A stretch of 64,000 bases of DNA, taken from NCBI GenBank assembly GCA_023014335.1, contig JAECYW010000004.1, positions 62,001-126,000 on the forward strand, given 5' to 3'. This document shows, piece by piece, positions 12,600 to 22,944 of this stretch. Source of the stretch: Galerina marginata. Taxonomy: Eukaryota > Basidiomycota > Agaricomycetes > Agaricales > Galerinaceae. Below the pieces are notes generated by a model. It was not told the DNA's origin and searched no databases. It saw nothing but the letters and a program-made list of their open reading frames with translations. The position numbers and the translations under genes were made by a program. Position 1 is the first letter of the stretch. The number at the start of each line of letters is the position of its first letter.

Positions 12600-12905
12600 A
12601 CTCACAGAATGGGTTTTTTGTTTCGGTTAGGCGGCATCGGAGGAAGAACTTGACCAGACCGACCAGTCCGAGTCCGACGGTGATTACAATAATTAACCAC
12701 GAGGTTGACCACGTTGGCTTGTCAGCGCAACTGCACTTGTACTCGAGTAGTAATGCAGATGGCCATGGGTCGAATCTGGATGCAGAGGAATTAGGGCGGG
12801 TGAAGAACTGGGTGACTGATAAAGACGGTCCTGACGTGGTAGCAAACCCATCAGTGCTCGTATTTTCCATGAAGAAAATTGAAATGATTTAGCTTGCACA
12901 GTTCA
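12583..12905 (-). repeat. Repeat with a short membrane-protein-like ORF, copy 1
   Basis: On the minus strand, a 95-codon frame (12870-12583) begins MENTSTDGFATTSG and contains one hydrophobic segment, STSWLIIVITVGLGLVGLV. Nearly the same DNA, starting ACTGTGCAA, appears in opposite orientation at 16494-16790. There the frame starts MENTSIVGF but soon shifts. The pair diverges with both synonymous and frame-breaking changes. It is either an old transposon end or a duplicated small gene of which only this copy stays open. Confidence 0.5.
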
Positions 12906-13590
12906 TGGTGAGATTTGAAGCACGCTGAAACTACGGCGCTGCCCCTCCACACGCTCAGGCGAAGATCGGCGACCTAACTGAGTTGGGTTGATACCTTGGG
13001 TACCTATGGGGCCCGATACAACCTGATTTCCTGACAGTGGAGTATGTTCATATCGTGAAGCAAAATATAACGGGGAAACCTGGCCGTGTATGTGAATCAC
13101 AAGACCAATCCAGTGAACATTCGTCTACGTTGAATGAATCAGAGAAAGAGGTTTGCAGAATCAATATCCCAGAATGTACGAGAATGAGAATTCTTTGAGA
13201 TCTGCACACGGAGGAGATCTCTTTGCGAACGGGCTCAGATCTCCTATGTAAACACGACCGCTTAGCGGTTGCTATATAGCTTGCGTCCCGTTGTGTACAC
13301 ACTCTACACACTCTCGACCTCTTCATTTTCTGGCTCCAAGTTCGCTCTAAAATGTTTAGAAGCCTAGGGTTACAAATTGCTGGGAAGAACTGCTGACCCA
13401 GAAAGTGTGGAGGTTCAATATTTCGACGGTTTGGCTACGAACTCCTCGTTCACCTCAGTGGAGCGCAGTCAATACTGTGAATGAGTGCGCTCATCTTATG
13501 GTTACTTTGATGGTCGGTCTAACGGGTAGATTTTTGTCTACGCCAATTCTAAAATTAGGTGCATACCATATGTACGTCTGCATCACCTGG
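12906..13590. other. No gene seen; promoter region of 13686-13994
   Basis: No conserved reading frame is visible. The last bases before 13590 lead into the TATA elements of the small secreted protein gene. Confidence 0.4.
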
Positions 13591-13621
13591 ATATAAATAC
13601 CCGCCATGAGCGGCTATATAA
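13591..13621 (+). promoter_or_regulatory. TATA elements of the small secreted protein gene
   Basis: ATATAAATA (13591-13599) and TATATAA (13615-13621) lie 87-95 and 65-71 bases before the start codon at 13686. Either could place the transcription start in the short pyrimidine-rich leader. Confidence 0.5.
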
Positions 13622-13685
13622 TGTGAGCCAGCATTCCAATTCTTCAGCGTTCCTTCGACTTAACCCTTCACTACCAAAGACCACC

Positions 13686-13994
13686 ATGAAGTTGCTCCAA
13701 GTCGTATCACTCGCCATCCCTCTTCTACTCGCCTCTCCCGCACTCTCTGCCCCCAACATCTGCTGCGTCGAAATCGCGGGAGGATCCTGCGATGGGATCG
13801 AAGCGCCAGCTTTAAGCGTTGCTTTGCTCGCAGACCCAACAATCGAGCTCGTCAACAAGGAGGGAAAAGCAGTTTCTCCAGACGCGTGTTGCTGCGTCGC
13901 CCCCAACCCTCTCAATTGCCGTAACCTCTGCGATGTAAGTTTTCCTCTCTCTGCTCGGTGGTTGCAAATCCTTAGAGCTAATGCTTCTCAGTAA
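13686..13994 (+). CDS. Small secreted cysteine-rich protein
   Basis: The 83-residue product starts with a clear signal peptide (LLQVVSLAIPLLLASPALSA) and has eight cysteines after it, in the order CC, C, CCC, C, C. This differs from the hydrophobin order C-CC-C-C-CC-C, so I do not call it a hydrophobin. Exon 1 is 13686-13934. The intron (13935-13991) has good GTAAGT and CTTCTCAG ends, so the spliced stop codon TAA at 13992-13994 forms the whole coding part of exon 2. The intron is 57 bp, a multiple of three with no stop. Retaining it would give a 102-residue variant ending at the same TAA. Strong TATA boxes lie upstream. The role is unknown; extracellular effector-like or surface functions are possible but inferred. 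Confidence 0.75.
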   Translation: MKLLQVVSLAIPLLLASPALSAPNICCVEIAGGSCDGIEAPALSVALLADPTIELVNKEGKAVSPDACCCVAPNPLNCRNLCDVSFPLSARWLQILRANASQ

Positions 13995-15689
13995 ATTTCC
14001 AAGGTCATTCAATCACGAATATGTCCATGGACAACGAAGAAACGAAGGCCATGGGTGAAAAATTGCGTAGAGAAAATTTGTAAATATATATACATTCGAG
14101 AACCCCGATCAAATGCTAAGCACTGTAGAATTATGCAAATTTCAGAGCATCGATTGTCGCATAAAATTCTTGCCTGACCCTGTCTAAGTCTTGCAGAATC
14201 TTCGATGTAAATGACCAGGTCGCTTTGATCGAAAGGCATGCCAAGAAACGAAGACTTCTCGCACGGGATTTCTTTGTTCAGAGCGTTTTGGCATTCTGCA
14301 TTATGCCCACCGTTTTTATGGCGGTCGATGTTCAAATCGTTGACAACTATTCACATACGTCTCCACCGCGTCCTTCAGTTCTAATTCCGTGATCCTTCCC
14401 TGCCGATCTCCGACCTTTCTTAACGAGTAAGATTTTTTATTTTTTATTATAATTTATATCCCTGACCTCAGCATGAACGCGAAAATAGAGAATCTAACTG
14501 AACCAAAAAAACAGGATTTTCTCTCCTTTGAACCCCTAACGCCGTTCTAATCCTTCGTCCCCTCATTGACGGTCATCTAATTTCTAGGATTACCAAGCGA
14601 ACACCTCCGATAATTCCAGATTCTATAAACACCTTTTAACCCTGTCTTCCTCGAGTCCTGCCGAAACACAAACCTTGGGCTGTTGATTGTTGGATGCAGG
14701 TCCCGGTGACGTAACTCCTACCATTTTATAACGAAATCATCGGCGTTTCGAAACATCTTGCCACTGAAGCGCAACCTAAACAATCTTATTGACTTTCAAA
14801 CGAGTTAATATCGACTTAACAACGGCCCGTCGGTCATTTTTAGAGGGGGGAATTGAGCGCAACCTGGTTTCAAAGATCGTGGCCAGGCCCAGCTAGAAGA
14901 AATATATGCCATCAAACGCTGCATTGAAATCAACGTTAGAGGTAGAATAAGGGTGTTGGAATTCATGTTCGAAATAAGGGTACTGGTACTGAGAATGGGC
15001 AGCGGCGATGCGAGCAAGCACGGCCAGTCACAGCTTCTTGGCACAGCTTCTGGAAATACAGTTTTGATGCTATTGCATTGACACTGCATGGACGTCGCCG
15101 ACTCGCTGTAAAGCCATATTGATCATCAGGGCGAGCAGATAAAAAAATGCCGTTTTCGCGTATTGAGATAGTTGTTAGTGCGCGGTGGAATTGAATCTTG
15201 GAAAAATGATTGCCATTAGACGGAGAGACTCGCATCTATTAATTAACTCCTGGTGAGGAGCCGCGATCAAAGGCGTTGGAAAAATGTGCGACTGCTAGGT
15301 AAATTCTTGTACATATTTCTCGCGAACTAACACTTCTTTTTTACAGCTGCATGCAAAACCCTAGACAGTCTTCCGAATTTCTTTCATTGCGCCTGTGTTT
15401 GTATAAACAACCAGTTTTGGTCAGCTCCACGCGTCGCGCCTTGCGACGAAGTCTTATTCTGGAAAACCCGCCGGCAAATCACTCCAACATGGAGCTCTCT
15501 AAGGGTCCTTAGTGCTTCCCTACGTCATCAATACCGTTCGCGCACCACTCAGGTTCATTCGGGCTACTAAACATGGTTGTTTACACAAACAACGGCGGAT
15601 GGTGCGGAATTTTGAAAACTGTCTACGGTTTTGCATGCAGCTGTAACCCAGACTCGGACTAATGTTCACCGGATTAATCTTGTGACTCA
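13995..15689. other. No gene seen
   Basis: Positions 15259-15310 repeat the first 50 bases of the window. The remaining open frames are short and unconvincing on both strands. Confidence 0.45.
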
Positions 15690-16010
15690 CATAAAGGCCA
15701 GTTTTCCCTTACCGATTTCACGCGATAAGCGCCCTACCGCTTACTTCGCATTCCGTACCGGACACAGCCACTTCCACCCGTGGTCAACTTACCGGAGGCA
15801 CTTTTGAAAACGCCCCTGCTAACCCACGACCGGTGTATCCATTCCCCCATGCGCCACACTCCATTGTTCGTCGTCATTTTACATTGTTCGCCACTTTCGA
15901 ATTTTACTTCCGCCCAGACTTCTCCACAATCCCATCTCTCATCGCCCTGATAAACCTCCTCAAACTCTCACTGTAATTTATTTTGCAGAGTCAAGACGGC
16001 CGTTTCGCCC
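15690..16010 (-). repeat. Dispersed repeat, inverted partner of 2576-2835
   Basis: The reverse complement of this stretch aligns with 2576-2835, with the best match in about 100 bases around CGCATTCCGTACCGGACAC. The copy is diverged and has no open frame. Confidence 0.5.
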
Positions 16011-16493
16011 TCACGAACACTCTCACTTATTGTTAAGCTCATCATTCGTCATTTACTTTCACCTCTCCCCGTTTCTCTGACTCAGTGGATCGCATTTTCA
16101 TTTCCTTATTTGAATTTTTAATTTCTGAGTTCTCATTTTTTTTCTACTTCGATTTACGACGTTTCTACAGTATTTAAACCTTCCTGTATCGTCGTTTACC
16201 TTCAGTGAATCGCATTCCCAGTTGACCCTCCAAATCCAGTCTCTCTAAGCTTTTTATCTCGCTCTCAGTTGCCTTCGTCGTGTCCAACTCGCTCTCGAAC
16301 TTCGTATATCGCCGTCTTTGTCGTTAACGGCTTCGCCTCTCGCCCTCGACTTCGAACCTTCGACCTCGTACCTCGTTAGTATTTGTTGCACCCTACTAAC
16401 CCCGAATCGTACCTCTGGACCACTCATTACGGTCGCTTGCTTGTTGTGTTTTGGGCACGGCACTAGCGCACTGTAGGTATATCAGCGTGCATA

Positions 16494-16790
16494 ACTGTGC
16501 AAACTAAAACCATTTTAATTTTCTCCATGGAAAACACAAGTATTGTTGGGTTTACTACCGTGCGGGGGTCGTTATCAGCCCCATTCAAATTCCTCACCCG
16601 CGCTAAATTCTCCGCATCGAAAGTCGGCTCCACCGGCCGTTTGCATTTCTTACTACGACCGCAGTCCTTCAGACAACTTGAACACAACGACGTGGTCGAC
16701 CTCGTGGCTATATATACATATTGTAATCACCGTCAGACTCGATTTGGTTGAGCTCATCCGCTCCTTCGCCTGACCTAAACGAGAAAGATC
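16494..16790 (+). repeat. Repeat with short membrane-protein-like ORF, copy 2 (frame broken)
   Basis: This aligns with the minus strand of 12583-12905 from ACTGTGCAA through the ATG and to a shared CGCCT(A/G)ACC end near 16775. The TM-coding stretch is present but shifted out of frame, so this copy cannot make the 95-residue product. Confidence 0.5.
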
Positions 16791-17262
16791 ATTCCGTAAG
16801 TACGAGAAGACATTTTGGATTTGTTAGGAATTCACCTTGTTTTCGAACTTGCGTTTTCTTGATTCGTAGTCCTCCAGCGCTTCGAAGAAGTCCAGCTCTC
16901 AATAAGAGAGCACCCCACAGAGCGCGTGTGCAGCCTAGTCGCGCCGAGACCCTGCGTTTGCCATCAAACTGCAGTGAGCTGAGGTAAGTACCTTCAGTTG
17001 TGGAGATAGTAAGAGAGTGTATCAACAAACCCAGGTGAATTTCCGTCATAGTGTTAGCTCCAGAAGCTCCCAACGTTAAATTAAGCTGAATTGATAACTT
17101 TGCCTTGATTTTTCTAATCTTAGAATACACAACAATGATTGCATATAGTCCATCTTAATATATCTTCAAAACTCAAACAGCTTGCCAAAATATCCCTGTC
17201 AAAACAATCCCAGTGCTGCTGTGCGTTCCAGTGTCCACGTCCATGACGCGGTGGTAAAACTC

Positions 17263-17965
17263 TCAGGGCCCCCGTTTCCCGAACGACCCTCTGTAATTAA
17301 TGAATGGGACATCCAGCGAATAAATCACACCCTGATTGACAGTCCCGTCCTTTTTGGTAAGGTCAGCCTCCAGCGCGACTGCGATTCCCTTATCATTATA
17401 GACCTCCACATTGGATGCGGTGGCACTCCAGTTCCTCTCACCATACTTGAAGGCCCCGTCATTATTTCCCAGCCAATTATCAGTATTGATCGTCGTTTGG
17501 TGCAAGTGTCCATCGATGCCGTAGGCGAGACCGGAGAGGATACCCCCTTGGATGGAGAAGCTTGACGGGACGACTGAGTTGCTGAGGTTGATTTCTTTAC
17601 CCCTAATCGATTGTGTAGGCGCTCGTCATGTTGGGAACTTGAGCTACTTACGGCCGAGTGAACCCAAGTGAGCCATTGTTGTTCCCAACGTACAAATCGA
17701 GCTCGAAGGTCCTGTCGATGAGGTTCCCGGAGTCAGTTGTGGGCAAGGAGGCTGAGAGGATGACAGTGCTGGGATCAAAGGTGATGTTCTTGGCGACGGA
17801 GTAGAAGTTCGCACCCGACGCGTCGAAGTCTCCGTTGATGTTTCCGATGTAGTCATCGAGATCGATGGACGAGTCGGTGTATGTCGTGCCGTCGTCCTGG
17901 AGGCACGACGCACTGAGGACGGACCCGTTGAGCGAGATGTTTTTTGAAGTGGCTTGGAAAGCCAT
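17263..17965 (-). CDS. Double CVNH (cyanovirin-N homology) lectin-like protein
   Basis: Exons 17652-17965 and 17263-17602, with a 49-bp intron, encode 217 residues. The first half contains SSIDLDDYIGNINGDF and a related FELDLYVGNNNGSL, the two-repeat signature of a CVNH fold (ID/LDxxIGNxxG). The second half, after the intron, contains INTDNWLGNNDGAF followed by a weaker repeat, so it is a second CVNH domain. The intron falls at the domain boundary. There is no signal peptide (MAFQATSKN), as in many fungal cytosolic lectins. CVNH proteins bind high-mannose glycans; in fungi they are suggested to act in defence or storage. Specific binding residues cannot be judged by eye. Only about 56 bases separate its start codon from a WD40 remnant. 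Confidence 0.88.
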
Positions 17966-18005
17966 TGGAGGCTGATTCCAAGCTGTGATAACTTAGACAC
18001 TGCCA

Positions 18006-18016
18006 TTATATATAAA
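18006..18016 (-). promoter_or_regulatory. TATA box of the CVNH gene
   Basis: TTATATATAA on the minus strand lies 41-51 bases upstream of the CVNH start codon. It is immediately followed upstream by the truncated WD40 coding sequence, so the promoter is compressed against or partly made from the remnant. Confidence 0.5.
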
Positions 18017-18021
18017 TGCTA

Positions 18022-18469
18022 TCAGTGTCCTTGGGAAGGCACTCCAGCCTGCTTCCCCGGCTCCGCGTCCCATATCCGAACTGTCTTGTCCCACAAGCCC
18101 GAGACTATGCGTTTGCCATCAGGCGAGAACGCAACAGATACGACCCAAAATGTGTTTCCCCGGAACGGCCCTCCCATCTGCTTCCCCGTCTCCGCATCCC
18201 ATATCCGCACTGTCCTGTCCCACGAGCCCGAGACTATTCGCTTGCCGTCAGCTGAGAATGTGACAGACGCGACCCAATCTGTGTGTCCTAGGAATGGCTC
18301 TCCCACCTGCTTCCCCGTCTGCATCCCAAATGCGAACTGTCTTGTCCCACAAGACTACACGTGTATCGTCAGGCGAGAATGTGACCGGCCAGTCATAATT
18401 TGTGTGTCCTCGGAACGGTTCTCCTCCCTGCTTCCCTAACACAATACCCGTTCGCTTTGCCGCAGACAT
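18022..18469 (-). pseudogene. WD40-repeat remnant of a STAND/NLR-type gene
   Basis: About three and a half WD40 blades can be read, with near-identical units built on FSPDGKRIVSG, WDKTVRIWDAE and GKQxGxPFRGHT. A frame shift near 18315 separates the upstream piece (18469-18316) from the downstream one (18324-18022). In the upstream piece the blade is shortened to TRVVLWDKTVRIWDAD. The frame ends after PSQGH with no proper C-terminus. No NACHT segment was found upstream. Highly similar WD40 blades are typical of fast-evolving fungal incompatibility-type proteins (HET-D/E and NWD families), which suggests the origin. It is a broken fragment. Confidence 0.8.
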
Positions 18470-19437
18470 TGCATCAATTTCTCGAGAGCCCTAACGCATT
18501 AAAAATGTTGCCAGTTGATAGCGAACAGCTTTTTGAGGTTTTCGTCCTTTGGAATGAAAAAGTTTGTATTTCTTTCAAGCTGGGACACGAGTTGGTCAAA
18601 AGTATTCTGGCTGAGGCAGTACTCTTCAGTCTCTTCTTTGTTGGATAAAATATTATGGACCAGCAAAAAGATAACATTGCCGAGACTAATGTCTGAACTC
18701 TCGTTCTGGCCATCCCAATTCCTTCTCAAATTATTCTTCGCACTTCTGGATCTGATTATATGGCACCCTACGCCTTTGAGCATAATGTAAAGTGTACCGT
18801 GCATGGGTACAGATCACAAGGGCATGACTGGAAAGCTTTGACATCTCTATGTCAGTCTGACCGGTCAGGCACATCTCTTCCTCGAGTTATTCCTCATCAA
18901 GTTCAGCTAAATATTCCTCCTTGAGGTTGTATGTCTGTAACTGAGGCTTGAGCACGTCTCGCATGAATCAGGTATTCCGAGGACATGATCAACATGAGTT
19001 CTGAGGGGAGAGCCATCGCCGTAGGTATTGGGAAAAGGTAGATGATAAGATCGATAAGGATTATCTACATTACTTGAGTATATACAAAGTATATAGTAGT
19101 CCCGTAGATGTGCGCCTCAACGCGCCCCAGATGAAGGGCGGCGTTGGTCTTGGGCCGCTGGCACGGTGGTTTTCACAAGGTGGCATCAACTCGAGAAGCT
19201 CGCTTGAGGTCGGACATTGCAGCTAAAATCAAATCGATAGAGCAGCGCTGTTCACATCCACACACAGGCTTTCAAGTGGAGTTCGTTGCAAGCCCTCGGC
19301 CAATGGGATTCGTTAAATACAGTAGCAAATAATTTAATAAAGCACTAAATTTGAATGCGAGCCGAACTGCTCTATCAATTTGAATTTAGCTGTGAAACTC
19401 GGCTGTACGTTTTCGTATTTTCAATTGGGAACGAAAG
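18470..19437. other. No intact gene seen
   Basis: A minus-strand open frame (18804-18499, about 101 codons) lies directly upstream of the WD40 remnant but shows no domain I recognise. The rest holds nothing supportable. Confidence 0.4.
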
Positions 19438-20990
19438 TTGATCGGACGCGTCGCGTCGCGTCAACATGCATTTAAATCACGTGTCTGTTGGGATCTTCCC
19501 GCCATTCCCGCTCTCACCTACCGACGGTCCGACATCCACTCTTCGCTGCCTGTTTCCTTTACGTTCAGCTCTCTTTCGATCACCTACAGCATGCTGAATT
19601 CCCTTGTAGCCTTTATTCTTTTGGAAGCCTCGATGTCTTGAACATTCATGCGACGTCGACTGTCTTTTCCGCGTGTCGTCTCTCTTCCAGGCAATTCCAG
19701 GTTCTTTGCTCCTCATGAGCACCTGGATGTCGTAACACAAGTTCTAGGTGAGCAAACAACGTCTCTGGCATAATCTCTTCCAAGAACAATGCAAGTATTA
19801 TGACCTACTTTGTGGGCCTACGATTCTTCGGTGCTTGCGAGGCCCACGATACGCCGATTTCGCTGCTCCCATCGTCATTGGCATCACAAACACGCGTTTA
19901 GTGAAGGAACGAAGCGACTAGGTACGTGCGTCTTAGTTTGTGCTTCATCTGCAGTCGGAGCTGAACACTATTCGTCGTTCTGTAGCTCGCCCACGAGCTC
20001 GCCAACACTGGAATTGTTACGTGGGTTTTTGGTGGAGGAACGAGGTACGTGCGTCTTGGCTCCTTGCTTCATCTGTAATCAAAGCTAAACGCTTTCTCGC
20101 TCTCTAGCTCGCTGTTGGCTCTACTCCTCCCCATTCCAACATCCGCTCCCCTCCTGCAAACCTGACTCGATCACGATAATACTGTTGCTGATGCAGGGCT
20201 GATACTGCCGGAAGACGGGTTCCTTGGCCAAGGCGCATATTAGCACCAGCCAGCCCCTGCCTGCCCGAACTTCATATAGAAACTTTATGGGTGGCTGTTC
20301 GGGAGGTCGTTGAGGAAAATGTCGAGGCAGGTGTGGATGTGAATATAAACCTTCATCTCGTCTGCCTCGTCCTATGAGAGGTTTAATCATCGCCAGCGTT
20401 CTCAATGGCACCTCCAAGCACTAAAGTTCAACCACATTATGTCTTCGGTCGCATGCGGAAATTCGGTTCGCGACCTTCGTCGACGAACAACCATCAGTCC
20501 GAGTCCCTGCGTCACTCTCGCGTGGAAGGTTCAGGAGTTCAAAGGCGTACTTTTCTCTTCGTAATTCGCCAGTTGTCATCGTTAACATGGGCGTCCTTTG
20601 TAGCTTACTTGCTGGCTCAGGCACCCACTACCCCGAATGCGACTATGCACCCGAAAAACGAAAGTCGGACTCGGAAATCGAGAGAACATCAAAAACTTAT
20701 CTACGTTAGGTTGTTGGATGTCGGAGATTTTTGCGTTAGCGTCAACTGAGAATATCGACCTGTGAGCATCGGAGTCGTGAAATATACCTAGGTGCGTTTT
20801 TTCTACTTCCACTATGGCCTCGTTGTTAACGTCAGCTTTTTCAGAGCAAGCCGTTGGCTCATCAACAAAATCCTGTATCAGAGCTCCTACATTGCAGAAT
20901 TCAACCACATTTGTCTGGCTTAAATGCTGACAGGCGAAAGTCCAATGGCCGTCATCATCGATATTCGCGATCCATCCGGGTTAATATTCA
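19438..20990 (+). repeat. A/B element copy 4 (A part joined to B tail)
   Basis: A part 19438-20170 with ACGCGT (19446-19451) and CACGTG (19478-19483). The HEHLDVVTQVL and GLRFFGACEAHD blocks are recognisable. The copy then skips most of B and continues with the tail: CACCTCCAAGCACTAAAGTTC near 20410, and an intron-like piece with GGTGCGTTTT (about 20790), GTTAACGTCAG and TTTTTCAG. Copy 4 is useful because its tail is uninterrupted and shows the pre-insertion state of the site occupied by the 26510-27423 element in copy 5. Confidence 0.55.
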
Positions 20991-21849
20991 AAGAAACTTC
21001 GACTACCACCGGTGCGTATCTTGCTGATGACTTCCCCTACTATAGTACACTACTCTAACACACCACCCACAGAAAGGTTAGTGTCTGTCGCGGTCCTAAA
21101 GCGAACGATGTATTTCTGGGAGACGAATTTTGCGGCTGAACGTGGGCCAAAATTTCGTCGTCGCGGAGGTGATGGCCAATGACGAAGTGGCGACCGAGAC
21201 TAGGACGGTCATGGGGATGGTGATGGCGGAAATGAAGGTGGTGGCGTCGACTGGTGGAACAGTAAAGCCTAGAAAGAACAATTATTGACCTGAACGGCTA
21301 GGCTACCATCTCTGAGAAAACCTATCGATCGTATCGGTGAAAATGCGACCCTTTAATTTACGTACGTCGATGTTAGAGAAAGGAGGTTGAGGTACTGCAG
21401 GTAGGGTTTACGGGACGTAACGATTAAATTCGAAGTGTGGCTGACCTGCTTCTTCGACCGTTGAAGGCCAGTAAATACCCAGAATTTATTACACGGCAGT
21501 TAGTAAAGGAACCGTTGATCCGACCCATGTATGTGAACTGCCCACTTTCTCGATAGTTTCGTCAGGTCTCGTCCATCCGGAAGGGGTATTTCGGTTTAAG
21601 CTACACTTAATTTTGTGCATACACGAGCTTTCAATACTCTCTCGTCGGCCTCGTCATCGAGGCCCTGAGTTCTGGAGCATTATATTAAACTTTGGATGCT
21701 CTAATTATGGCGTTCTGTAGAGCATAATGAGGATATTGAATACCAACGTTCGAACGTGGCAAGAATGAATTGAACAGCTTGTCTGTACGGTTTAACTAGC
21801 TAAGCGCCGCCTTTCAACCGACCTACCCAATCGCGTGAGTGTACTGGAG
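20991..21849. other. No gene seen
   Basis: A short minus-strand frame (21281-21096) is hydrophobic in the middle but has no partners. Otherwise this is the upstream region of the I66 inhibitor gene. Confidence 0.4.
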
Positions 21850-21857
21850 GATAAATA
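21850..21857 (+). promoter_or_regulatory. TATA-like box of the I66 inhibitor gene
   Basis: GATAAATA lies 67-74 bases before the start codon at 21924, in the usual position for this genome's TATA elements. Confidence 0.35.
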
Positions 21858-21923
21858 CTGCTTGCTGCACACTTCGACAATACAAGACGGCGTATCTTTG
21901 CCCACCGACTACCAGTAACACTC

Positions 21924-22541
21924 ATGTCGCTAACTTCTGGAAATTACACGATTACCACCAGGAGGGCAGGTTACCCTGTCGGACGTAACATCGACGCTGA
22001 AGACAGCTCCCTCCGCCCAAAGAAGGTCGTTATCCTTGGTCCAGGCGTTAACCGCCCTGTGGTACGCTGAATGTAATTTCTACAGGAAAGTTACTGAAAA
22101 TGCATTAGTGGGCTATTCAAAAGTTGGGTGACGGCACCTACACCATGAAGACCCGCCATGGAGCTGCAGCTGATATCGAAAGCAAGCTTTTTGCAGTCCT
22201 GATCGACGAGCCTGAGCCAACGAAGTGGAGGATTGAACCACAGTTCAATCTCGGAAAGAATCTGTACATGTAAGTTCCGGGATTGGTACGCTGTGAGTGA
22301 GCTAAAGCTCATCGTTTCACACAGAATCGGCTCAGCGAACCACTCCAGGGTTGGATGGAACCTTCCTGTGGAGAGTGAGAAGGAAATCGGAATGCAGGTG
22401 TGTTGTATATCAAACCATTAATAGAGGGAACGTGTTTCTGAATGTGCACTCTAGATTCGTGTCGGACCCCTCACTGGAATACCCACCGTTCCGTCGTGGT
22501 ACCCAACTAACGAACTCTTTGAGATCATTAGACTCGACTGA
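21924..22541 (+). CDS. Peptidase inhibitor, I66 (cospin-like) family
   Basis: Four exons (21924-22061, 22109-22269, 22325-22397, 22455-22541) with phases that join cleanly give 152 residues, the family's normal length. The pattern is characteristic: start with SGNYTITTR, then PVGRNIDAEDSSLRPKKV, VWAIQKLGDGTYTMK, FAVLIDEPEPTKWRIEP, VGWNLP and a C-terminal YPTNELFEII. These are mushroom serine (trypsin-type) peptidase inhibitors with a beta-trefoil fold; the inhibitory loop lies in the variable N-terminal region, here around RAGYPVGRN. No signal peptide is present, as usual for the group, which acts in the cytosol of fruiting tissue and is thought to deter grazers. The target peptidase cannot be read from sequence. 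Confidence 0.9.
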
Positions 22542-22944
22542 AATTGGTCTGAGGCTTGGTTACCGAGTATACTAGCTTTCTTCGTACCTGAGCCAAAGAC
22601 TATGTAGCGTCTGTTCTGGAAGTAAATTGTCTCTCAGCTCAATCTCATCTGGACAATCGTTAGCTTTTTTCAGTGCTTGGACATCTATATATATTGGTTC
22701 AATATCCTCGTATGTAAGTTTTAGCACTAGTCCCGTCGGTCCAGAAATTTTTTACTTGCCACGAAAAAGATGTCAAACCTAGGTCAACCTTTGCAAACGC
22801 GTATCTGGAATATTTCCAGTGTAGCACGGCAGTGTGGCGATTATTAAATGAAAAATGGAACTCTCTTAGTGCCCTACTGGACTAAGTATCCCAAGAGACA
22901 CTAAGAAACAACCCTGACCTCCAACAGAAACGACTGCAAACAAT
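22542..22944. other. No gene; contains fragments matching 45-620
   Basis: Positions 22660-22745 match 45-105 and 605-620 at the window start, placed directly upstream of A/B copy 5 as they are upstream of copy 1. The long leader between them in copy 1 is missing here. Confidence 0.4.

Noticed and set aside
13686..13994. Hydrophobin
   Set aside because: Eight cysteines are present but in the order CC, C, CCC, C, C, not the hydrophobin order.
21096..21281. Hydrophobic 61-codon minus-strand frame
   Set aside because: Looks like a membrane segment, but there is no second exon, no start context and no partner.
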